Assembly (NCBI GenBank): GCA_039586035.1 | Contig: JBDHLD010000001.1 | Coordinates: forward strand, 62,001-126,000 | DNA: 64,000 nt | Direction of reading: 5' to 3' | Source: JBDHHQ01 sp039586035 | GTDB lineage: Bacteria > Gemmatimonadota > Gemmatimonadetes > Longimicrobiales > Gaopeijiaceae | Shown: positions 45,194-52,181 of the stretch, piece after piece | Layout: each line of letters begins with the position of its first letter | How positions within the stretch are numbered: position 1 is the stretch's first letter | The notes under the pieces: model-generated | Told to the model about the DNA's origin: nothing | Seen by the model: the letters and a program-made list of their open reading frames with translations, nothing else | Databases searched by the model: none | Position numbers and translations under genes: made by a program

Positions 45194-47242
45194 ATGTCCA
45201 GCGATTCCCGCGGCGGCCTCCCCGCCGACGCCACCGGCCCCGCCGAGTCCTCTCAGCCCGACGATGGATCGGGCCCTGCTCCTGCGCGACGCGTCGCGTG
45301 GTACAAGGCCCTCGACCCCGGTGAGCTGCCGGAGGGTCGCGTCAAGCCCGTGACGTGTGGGCACACCACGGTGTGCATGACCCACTTCGAGGGGCAGTTC
45401 GCCGCTCTGGACAATCGCTGCCCGCACCAGGGCGGGCCCCTCGGCGAAGGGTCCATCGAGAACGGATGGCTACGCTGCCCCTGGCACGGCTGGGACTACC
45501 ATCCACTGACCGGAAGGTCGCCGGGAAGCTTCGAGGACGGCGTCCACCGCTTCGACGTGGAGGTCCGCCCCGACGGCGTGTACGTGGGCTTCCCGGAAGA
45601 GATCGAGCACGTCGCCACCGTGGCGGACGTGATGATGGAGACGATGGTGGCCTGGGGGGTGCGTTGGGTTTGGGGGATGGTCGGCCACTCGAATCTCGGC
45701 GTAGCGGACGCGCTGCGGATCATGGAGGCGGACGGCAAGCTCAGCTACATCGGCATACGGCACGAGGGGGCGGCCTCCTTCGCGGCGTCGGCGTACGGCA
45801 AGCTCACCGGGCGGCCCGCGGCGTGCTTCTCCATAGCGGGACCCGGCGCCACCAACCTCCTCACAGGCTTGTGGGACGCGAACGTGGATCGGTCTCCCGT
45901 GCTGGCGCTGACCGGCCAGGTGGACACCCAGGTCCTGGGCCCCGGCGCGTTCCAGGAGGTGGACTTGGCCGCCGCCTTCGGAAAGGTGGCCCAGTGGAGT
46001 CAGCCCGTGCTCCACTCGAGCAAGCACGCCGAGCTCATGAACCTGGCGTGCAAGAGCGCCATCCTGAACCGCGGCGTGTCCCACCTGATCTTCCCGGACG
46101 AGGTGCAGAAGGCCCCCGCCCCGGCCACCGAGGTCGGCGGCCCTGCGGGACGAATCGCCCTTCGCACCATCGCTCCGCCCGCCGAGTCGCTGGACAAGGC
46201 GGTCGCGCTGCTCTCGGACACCGCACGTCCGGTCATCATCGTGGGCCACGGCGCCCGCTTCCAGATGGACGGTGTCCTCGAGCTCGCCGAGCTGATGAAC
46301 GCGCCGATCATCACGACCTTCAAAGGCAAAGGGCAGGTGTCGGACCGTCATCCGTTGGGGTGTGGCGTTCTCGGCCGGAGCGGCACGCCCATCGCCAGCT
46401 GGTTCATGAACGAGGCCACGGCCCTGCTGGTATTGGGAGCCAGCTTCAGCAACCACACCGGCATCACGCCCAAGAAGCCGACCATCCAAGTCGACTTCGA
46501 CGCCATGACCCTGGGCAAGTTCCACGCGGTGGACGTGCCCGTGTGGGGAGAGATCGGCGTGACCCTGCGGTTGCTGCAGGAGGCGCTGGCCGGCGGCACG
46601 GCCGCTGTCGACCAACGGCCCGACGTAGCCGAGCGATGGGCGATCTGGCGTGAAGAAAAGGCCCGCCGCGAGGCTGACGACCGGGGCAGGGGCGTGAGCT
46701 CGGCGGCCGCCTTCGCCGCCCTCACGCGCGTGGTGCCCGAAGACGCCATTCTGCCGGTCGACGTCGGGAACAACACCTACTCGTTCGGCCGCTACTTCGA
46801 GTGCACCCGCCAGGCGGTGCTCATGTCGGGCTACCTTGGATCCATCGGGTTCGCTCTGCCAGCGGCGTTGGGAGCCTGGGCCGCCACGCAGGAGGACGAC
46901 CCGCGCTTCCGAGGTCGCAAGGTGGTGTCCGTCTCGGGTGACGGAGGTTTCGGCCAGTACATGGGTGAGCTCACGACGGCCGTCAAGTACGGGATGGACA
47001 TCACGCACGTGCTCCTCAACAACAACGAGCTGGCCAAGATCTCCAAGGAGCAACGCTCCGGGAACTGGGACGTTTGGCAGACGTCTCTGGTCAACCCCTC
47101 CTTCGCGGCGTACGCCGAGCTGTGCGGTGCCATGGGTGTACGCGTGACGTCGAAGGACGAGCTCGACGAGGCCCTGACCCGGGCCCTGGACCATGGCGGT
47201 CCCGCCGTGGTGGAGATCATGGCCGATCCGCTTCTGATCTGA
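45194..47242 (+). CDS. Rieske ferredoxin fused to a pyruvate-oxidase-like TPP enzyme
   Basis: A 682-residue cytoplasmic fusion. Residues about 33-135 are a Rieske 2Fe-2S domain with ligands Cys76-x-His78 in CPHQGGPLG and Cys95-x-x-His98 in CPWHGW. From about 140 a complete TPP enzyme follows. Its PYR domain has the activating Glu191 in IRHEGAASFAA, followed by AGPGATNLLTGL. The middle domain includes VIIVGHGARF. The PP domain carries the TPP/magnesium motif GDGGFG...LNNN at residues 582-611. The segment KSAILNRGVSHLIFPDEV resembles PoxB-type pyruvate oxidases more than acetolactate synthase. A plausible role is oxidative decarboxylation of a 2-keto acid with electrons leaving through the Rieske cluster (inference). 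The coding frame runs unbroken through the junction. GAGAGGA precedes the ATG, and the next gene follows after ten bases. Confidence 0.88.
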   Translation: MSSDSRGGLPADATGPAESSQPDDGSGPAPARRVAWYKALDPGELPEGRVKPVTCGHTTVCMTHFEGQFAALDNRCPHQGGPLGEGSIENGWLRCPWHGWDYHPLTGRSPGSFEDGVHRFDVEVRPDGVYVGFPEEIEHVATVADVMMETMVAWGVRWVWGMVGHSNLGVADALRIMEADGKLSYIGIRHEGAASFAASAYGKLTGRPAACFSIAGPGATNLLTGLWDANVDRSPVLALTGQVDTQVLGPGAFQEVDLAAAFGKVAQWSQPVLHSSKHAELMNLACKSAILNRGVSHLIFPDEVQKAPAPATEVGGPAGRIALRTIAPPAESLDKAVALLSDTARPVIIVGHGARFQMDGVLELAELMNAPIITTFKGKGQVSDRHPLGCGVLGRSGTPIASWFMNEATALLVLGASFSNHTGITPKKPTIQVDFDAMTLGKFHAVDVPVWGEIGVTLRLLQEALAGGTAAVDQRPDVAERWAIWREEKARREADDRGRGVSSAAAFAALTRVVPEDAILPVDVGNNTYSFGRYFECTRQAVLMSGYLGSIGFALPAALGAWAATQEDDPRFRGRKVVSVSGDGGFGQYMGELTTAVKYGMDITHVLLNNNELAKISKEQRSGNWDVWQTSLVNPSFAAYAELCGAMGVRVTSKDELDEALTRALDHGGPAVVEIMADPLLI

Positions 47243-47252
47243 GGCAGGGACG

Positions 47253-48101
47253 ATGACGACCTGGATGCCCCTGGGCGATCCACCGCCCGCGACGCTCGTC
47301 GCAACGCGTCTGCAGCTCCACTGGGCCAGCCACGCATTGGCCTCGTTCGGAGAGAGCTTCGTCCCTCATCGGGACGACTACCGGCATCGGGCGATGATGT
47401 GGAGCCCCGGGTTGCATGGCATGGTCAACTGGGGGCGCTCACGTTCAGGGCATGGGCTCTGCTTGGATCCCGCGGCCTTTCGCCTCGCGCTGTTCGATGG
47501 AGACGGAGTGCCCACGGCCGCTCTCGACATCTCTGGCCAGACGCTGGCGCAAGTCTTCGATTGGCTGCGTGACTCGCTACCGGCAGCGGGGCTCCAGGCC
47601 GACGCGCTCCAGATCCTTCCCACTGGCCGACTGCCGGCGGCAGACCCCGGCGCCGGGGCTCCGTTCCATGGGGGTGATCCAGCGGCCCGTGCCGAGCTGG
47701 GCCGCTGGTTTGCCAACGCGGCCGAGGCCCTCTCGGACGTATGCGACCGGAACCCGGGTGCGTCTCCCGTGCTGGCGTGGCCACACCACTTCGACATGGC
47801 CACGCTGATCACCACCAGCGAGCATGACGACCCGGAGAAGGCCAGCAGCGTGGGCGTCGGCTTCGCGCCGGGTGACGATGCGTACGCGGAGCCGTACTTC
47901 TACGTCACCCCGTGGCCCTATCCCGCGATCAGCGACCTGCCGCCGCTGCCCGGCGAGGGCGGGTGGCACACGGAGGGGTGGGTCGGCGCGGTGCTGTCCG
48001 GCACCGAGCTCGTGGGGGTCGGAGGCGGGGTCGACCAGGAGCGGGCCGCGCGTGGTTTTCTGAGCGCCGCCGTCGAAGCCGGTCGCACGCTCCTGGCCTG
48101 A
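47253..48101 (+). CDS. Hypothetical protein coupled to the Rieske-TPP gene (DUF5996-like?)
   Basis: A 282-residue soluble protein with no signal peptide. Recognisable parts are LHWASHALASFGESFVPHRDD near the N terminus, LAWPHHFDMATLITT in the middle and VGVGFAPGDDAYAEPYFYVTPWPYP towards the end. The WPHHFD and PGD-x-x-Y-x-EPYFY elements recall DUF5996 proteins, but I am not certain of membership. The histidines (HH, HFD) could bind a metal. It starts ten bases after the fusion gene, with GAGGCAGGGACG just upstream, so the two are co-transcribed and probably share a pathway. Confidence 0.7.
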   Translation: MTTWMPLGDPPPATLVATRLQLHWASHALASFGESFVPHRDDYRHRAMMWSPGLHGMVNWGRSRSGHGLCLDPAAFRLALFDGDGVPTAALDISGQTLAQVFDWLRDSLPAAGLQADALQILPTGRLPAADPGAGAPFHGGDPAARAELGRWFANAAEALSDVCDRNPGASPVLAWPHHFDMATLITTSEHDDPEKASSVGVGFAPGDDAYAEPYFYVTPWPYPAISDLPPLPGEGGWHTEGWVGAVLSGTELVGVGGGVDQERAARGFLSAAVEAGRTLLA

Positions 48102-48140
48102 GGCGCGAGTCGGCCACCTCACTCGAGTCGAGGCCGCGCG

Positions 48141-49361
48141 CTACACCACGATCCGCGGCAGCTCCGGGTTCAGGTGCATCAGCAGGTCGTACACGGAGAC
48201 GCCCGTGACCGCGGCGACGTTGTCGGGCACGATGTCCGCATGGTCCGGGCCCAGCAGCGTGGCGACGTCCCCCACGTCGACCGGTGAGTGGTCTCCCAGC
48301 TCGACGATGCAGTGGCTCGCGCTCACGGCTCCGATGACCGGATAGGTGTGGTTCCGGATCAGCACGCGGGCCCCCTCTACGGCCCGGCGGGGCACGCCGT
48401 CCACGTGGCCGGCCGGAATGGTGGCCACCCACACCGGCCTCTCGGCCACGTAGTTGCGGCCGTAGCTGACGCCGTCGCCGGCGCGAAGACGCTCGACGCG
48501 GACCACGCGGGCGCGCAGGCGGAAGGCACAGCGAAGCTCCGCCTTCTGCCGCTGGGACTCGGCGTCGTTGGGGTAGGAGCCGTAGAGGGCAATGCCGGGC
48601 CTGACCATGTCCAGATGGGCATGAGGCAGCTCGAAGATGCCGCCGGACGAGGCGGCGTGCAGGCTGCCCAGCTCGAGGCCGCGACCACGGGCCGCGCCGG
48701 CCAGCGTCTCGAAACGCTCGAGCTGCTCGGGATCGAAATCCGGCTCCTCGGTGAATGCCATGTAGGTGCCACGAATCCGGACGTCGCCGGATTCGGCGAG
48801 CTCGGCCAGCCACGGCAGGGCCCGGTGGTACGGCATCCCCATGCGCCCCATGCCCGTGTCCAGGTAGACGTGCGCGTCCACCGGCCGTCCGAGCGCCCGC
48901 GCCATGGCCGTTGCCCGGGCAACGGCGGCGTCGGTATAGAGGGACGGCTGCACGCCGCGGCGGGCCAGCTCCACGCCGTCGGCCTCGGAGGCGATCCCCA
49001 TGTGGAGCACCGGCTTGGCCACGCCGGCGTCCCGTAACGCCAGGGCCGAATCGGTCTTCACGACCGCGAAGCCGTGCACCGCAGACGCGGACTCCAAAAT
49101 CTTCGCCGTGGTCGTCAGGTCCAGTCCGTAGGCGTTGTTCTTCACGACGGCCAGGATCGGCCGACCGCCCACGAGGGTGCTGACCCGGCGCACGTTCGCG
49201 CGGATGGCCTCCGGATCGACCTCGACCCAGGGGTCGAAGCGGTTTCGGGTGTCCTGGCCGCGGGCGGGAGAGAACCAGGAGACGGGCGACGCGTCCAGCG
49301 CCCCGGGCATGAGACCGGCGGCTGCGGTGGCCGAGAGGAATCTGCGACGTGGCAGGGTCAT
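48141..49361 (-). CDS. Tat-exported alanine racemase
   Basis: A 406-residue PLP racemase with a twin-arginine signal (MTLPRRRFLSATAAAGLMPGAL). The PLP lysine is Lys74 in AVVKNNAYGL. The barrel continues with LDTGMGRMGM and RPGIALYGSYP, and the C-terminal domain has GDGVSYGRNYV, carrying the catalytic-Tyr region. The usual GYADG motif is GHVDG here. Export points to D-amino acid production or recycling in the periplasm, as with broad-specificity racemases, not only cytoplasmic D-Ala supply. ATG at 49361 has AGGAGAACG upstream and overlaps the kelch gene's stop (ATGA), so the two are translationally coupled. Confidence 0.88.
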   Translation of the reverse strand: MTLPRRRFLSATAAAGLMPGALDASPVSWFSPARGQDTRNRFDPWVEVDPEAIRANVRRVSTLVGGRPILAVVKNNAYGLDLTTTAKILESASAVHGFAVVKTDSALALRDAGVAKPVLHMGIASEADGVELARRGVQPSLYTDAAVARATAMARALGRPVDAHVYLDTGMGRMGMPYHRALPWLAELAESGDVRIRGTYMAFTEEPDFDPEQLERFETLAGAARGRGLELGSLHAASSGGIFELPHAHLDMVRPGIALYGSYPNDAESQRQKAELRCAFRLRARVVRVERLRAGDGVSYGRNYVAERPVWVATIPAGHVDGVPRRAVEGARVLIRNHTYPVIGAVSASHCIVELGDHSPVDVGDVATLLGPDHADIVPDNVAAVTGVSVYDLLMHLNPELPRIVV

Positions 49362-50383
49362 GGCGTTCTCCTGATGACGACGCGGTCGGTCACACGTTGC
49401 CGACTCAGCATTCCGCCGGCCAGAACGAGCTGGCCCCGAGCGACGACGACCGACCGGTGGTCCATGGTGGGGACGGTCAGCGGAGCGTGCGTCACCCATC
49501 GGTCCTGGCTCACGTCGTAGCCGAAGAACGCAGCCAGGGGGCTCGAGGGCACCCCGTCGTAGCCGATGCCGTCGTAGTTGTATGGGTTGTCGGTACCGCC
49601 CACGAAGAGCACCTGGTCGCCGTGGCTCCCGCCGGCCGCCCGGTACAACGGAGGGCCCGGATGGTCCTCCAGACGCCGCCAGGAGATGTGTGTGGGGTCG
49701 TCCGGGTCGATGTCTCCCCGCCATGCGCTCGCTTCGATCTGGAAGCGAGGGGACTCCTCGGTCACGGCTGCCCCGCCCAGATAGACGATGGCGTCGCCGG
49801 CGATCCCCCCGGCGTGGCCGAACACGGGAGCCCCCGGGATGGGTGTGGCGCGCTGCCAGGTGTCCGACTCCGGATCGTAGACCTGTACGAGGTCCACGTT
49901 GTCCGTATCATGCCACCCACTCACCAGAAAGACGAGGGAGTCACGCCATACCCCTGAAACGGCGTCGTCGACCGGGACCGGCATGGGAGCGGCGCGACTC
50001 CAAGCGTCCGCGTCCGGATCGTAGATGTCGACGTGGGGAACCGACCGCTCGGTGCCGTCCTCGGCCACGGTATACCCGCCGAACAGATAGACGCGGCCGC
50101 CAACGGCCTGCGCCGTGCCCGCCAACCGCCCTGGCCCGGGCACGGGGGCGACCTCCATCCACACGGCGTCGCCGACGGTCCAGCGAAAGGCCGCGGAGCC
50201 CACGCCGTCCCATCGACGTGTCTCGTCCAGACCGAGGAAGGAGAAGACGGCTGGACCCTCGGCGGTCTCTGCGGCGACCACCGCGTTGTTGGCGACGGGT
50301 CGGGGCAGGGGTGGCGCCTCGGTCCAGCCTCCCCCCTGCGCCAGAAGGTTGGCCAGCGCGAGGCCGGCGAGCGCGACATTCAT
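49358..50383 (-). CDS. Kelch-repeat secreted protein
   Basis: A 341-residue protein with a short N-terminal hydrophobic segment (MNVALAGLALANLLAQ) that is likely a signal peptide. About six kelch units form a propeller: RVYLFGGYTV...VDIYDPDADAWSRAAPMP, LVFLVSGWH...VQVYDPESDTWQRATPIP, AIVYLGGAAV, QVLFVGGTDN, and QLVLAGGMLS. Bacterial kelch propellers of this size include the sialate epimerase NanM, but the catalytic Glu/Arg set cannot be assigned here. The four-base overlap with the racemase gene suggests a joint periplasmic function. The ribosome site is weak. Confidence 0.82.
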   Translation of the reverse strand: MNVALAGLALANLLAQGGGWTEAPPLPRPVANNAVVAAETAEGPAVFSFLGLDETRRWDGVGSAAFRWTVGDAVWMEVAPVPGPGRLAGTAQAVGGRVYLFGGYTVAEDGTERSVPHVDIYDPDADAWSRAAPMPVPVDDAVSGVWRDSLVFLVSGWHDTDNVDLVQVYDPESDTWQRATPIPGAPVFGHAGGIAGDAIVYLGGAAVTEESPRFQIEASAWRGDIDPDDPTHISWRRLEDHPGPPLYRAAGGSHGDQVLFVGGTDNPYNYDGIGYDGVPSSPLAAFFGYDVSQDRWVTHAPLTVPTMDHRSVVVARGQLVLAGGMLSRQRVTDRVVIRRTP

Positions 50384-50453
50384 GAGATCACTGGTCGTAC
50401 GATGCAGGACGGTTCAATACTGCTCGATGAGCGGTGGTGGGGAAAGCCTCGGC

Positions 50454-50485
50454 GTCACACTTCGCCGGGGCCACTCGTTGATTCA
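50454..50485 (+). promoter_or_regulatory. Candidate ECF-type promoter upstream of the sigma factor gene
   Basis: GTCACAC (50454-50460), a 15-base spacer, then CGTTGATTCA (50476-50485), about 90 bases before the sigma start. An element with the same spacing and nearly the same boxes stands before the serpin gene at 54508-54539. GTCAC-type -35 boxes are common for ECF sigma factors, so autoregulation is inferred. Confidence 0.5.
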
Positions 50486-50575
50486 GGCAAGCGACGACAC
50501 CGTAGCGCCGCAGGAGACGCCGCGACGGCGAAGTCGTGAGCGAGGGGCGGCCGGAGTCCGTTCGCCAGGAGGTCC

Positions 50576-51079
50576 GTGGATTTCGAGAGGCTGTTCGACG
50601 AGGTCTATCCGGCACTGTTCCGTTATTGCCAACGGCTGACGGGCGAGCCGGACGTGGCTGACGACGTCGCCCAGGAGGCGTTCGTGCGCCTGGTGGACCG
50701 GGGGATCACCGGAGACCGCCGCGCGATTCGGGTGTGGCTGTTCAAGGTGGCGACGCACGTGATTCGTGACCGGGTGCGGATTCGAGAGAACCGCCGCCGG
50801 CTCCTGAGCGCGAACCCGGTGACGCCGGGCATGGGAGAGGCTCCCGACAGGGAGGCAGAGCGCAACGAGACCATCCAGGCGGTCCGGAAGGCACTGGACC
50901 AGCTGGAGCTTCGGGACCGTCAGATGCTGTTGATGCGATACGAGGGGTTTTCCTACAAGGAGGTCGCGGAGGTCGTTGGGGTCGCCCACACGTCCATGGG
51001 CACGCTTCTGGCTCGGGCCCAACGCCGCTTCGCGCGCACGTACCAGGAGTCGCAGGGTGCAAATGACTCATCTCGATGA
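50576..51079 (+). CDS. ECF-type RNA polymerase sigma factor
   Basis: A 167-residue group IV sigma factor. Region 2 is FDEVYPALFRYCQRLTGEPDVADDVAQEAFVRLVDRG, followed by the RVWLFKVATHVIRDRVR helix. A short linker leads to region 4, which has ALDQLELRDRQMLLMRYEGFSYKEVAEVVG and a helix-turn-helix ending SMGTLLARAQRRF. It has no extra C-terminal domain. GTG at 50576 is chosen for AGGAGG four to five bases upstream. It overlaps the anti-sigma gene by 17 bases and lies upstream of a TonB receptor, the layout of trans-envelope signalling operons. Confidence 0.93.
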   Translation: MDFERLFDEVYPALFRYCQRLTGEPDVADDVAQEAFVRLVDRGITGDRRAIRVWLFKVATHVIRDRVRIRENRRRLLSANPVTPGMGEAPDREAERNETIQAVRKALDQLELRDRQMLLMRYEGFSYKEVAEVVGVAHTSMGTLLARAQRRFARTYQESQGANDSSR

Positions 51080-51983
51080 CGGGACGCTTCTGACGCTCCT
51101 CGATGACGAGCTGGCGACGGATCGCCGCGCTGCCGTGACGTCCCACGTGGACCGCTGTGCAGTGTGTGCCGAGCGGCTCGATGAGCTGGAGAGAGAGCGG
51201 TCCTTGTTGGCCGCGACCCTCCCCGCACTGGACGTGGACCCGTCCCTCGGGGCGGCCAGGGAGGCCATCCTGGCTCACGTCCGCGGCGCGGAGTCCGCAA
51301 CGGGTCACCCAGCCAGCCGAGCCGACGGCCCTTCCAGCGTTGGCGGCGGCGCCGGACGGCAGGAGGCCGCCGAGGTCCCCGACACATCCGAGCCCGCGGA
51401 GCGGGTTGCTCGGCTGCCACGCCGGACGGAGGGACCGAAGCGCGCCACGCCACGATGGTGGCGTCCGGAGCTGGCCAAGGCCGCGGGACTGCTTCTGGTG
51501 TTCGCGGCCGCCGCGGCCGCCGCCATCCCCGGGTCTCCCGTGCGGTCGTGGCTGGCCGACGTCGTCCGGCCCAGCGACCTCCCGTCTCCGGCGGCCGAGT
51601 CGGCCGCCGAAGCCGCGGCGGACGCGGTGTCGGAGCCGGAGGGCGGTCCCCAGGAGGTGGGTATCCAGATGGACCCAGGCGGAGGTGAGCTCGTGGTCTC
51701 CCTGTCCGGGCTTCCGCAGGGAGCGGAGGTCCAGGTACGACTGGTCGCGGGCATCCGGTCGTGGGTGTACGCCGCGGAGGGCGCACGCTTCCAGACCCGC
51801 CCTGGCGCCGTGGTGGCCGATGTGCCTGGGGAATACGTGAGGGTCGAGCTCGCCCGGTCGTTGGCGCTGGCGTCCGTCGAGGTGGACGGGGTCCTCTACC
51901 TCCGGAAGACGGGCGATCGGTTGGAGCTCGCCGGTCCGCAACGGGACTCGACCGAAGCGGAGATCCGCTTCGAGGTGCCCTGA
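51063..51983 (+). CDS. Zinc-finger anti-sigma factor, single-pass membrane protein
   Basis: A 306-residue anti-sigma factor. The N-terminal zinc-binding anti-sigma domain has His28-x3-Cys32-x2-Cys35 in HVDRCAVC. A proline/acidic linker leads to one transmembrane helix at about residues 140-157 (AGLLLVFAAAAAAAIPG). About 150 periplasmic residues follow, beta-rich at the end (VVSLSGLPQGAEVQVRLVAG; YVRVELARSLALASVEVDG). It should hold the adjacent sigma factor at the membrane until a signal triggers its release or cleavage. ATG at 51063 lies inside the end of the sigma gene, so translation is coupled. Confidence 0.9.
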   Translation: MTHLDDGTLLTLLDDELATDRRAAVTSHVDRCAVCAERLDELERERSLLAATLPALDVDPSLGAAREAILAHVRGAESATGHPASRADGPSSVGGGAGRQEAAEVPDTSEPAERVARLPRRTEGPKRATPRWWRPELAKAAGLLLVFAAAAAAAIPGSPVRSWLADVVRPSDLPSPAAESAAEAAADAVSEPEGGPQEVGIQMDPGGGELVVSLSGLPQGAEVQVRLVAGIRSWVYAAEGARFQTRPGAVVADVPGEYVRVELARSLALASVEVDGVLYLRKTGDRLELAGPQRDSTEAEIRFEVP

Positions 51984-52181
51984 AGGGGGGATTCCCGCGA
52001 ACGTCGCCTGGCGGAAAGGGGTATTGGTGGGATGGCGTGGCGGCACGACTTCTGCACGGGACACACACCGATGCGGAGTGCCGTATGTCCAGGATGGGCC
52101 GGGGGATTCCGGCTCGGACATGGATGACGTCCGGTCCGGAGGGCTCGGGCCAGCCGCGAAGGTGAGGGAACGAGAGGTCTG

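Noticed and set aside
42692..45427. Minus-strand frame of about 911 codons opposite the metzincin gene
   Set aside because: It is antisense to a clear zinc protease and shows no domain; high GC3 on one strand keeps the opposite frame open.
52000..52181. A third copy of the ECF element before the TonB receptor
   Set aside because: ACACAC and CGTATG occur there but with different spacing and no GTCAC or CGTTGA.
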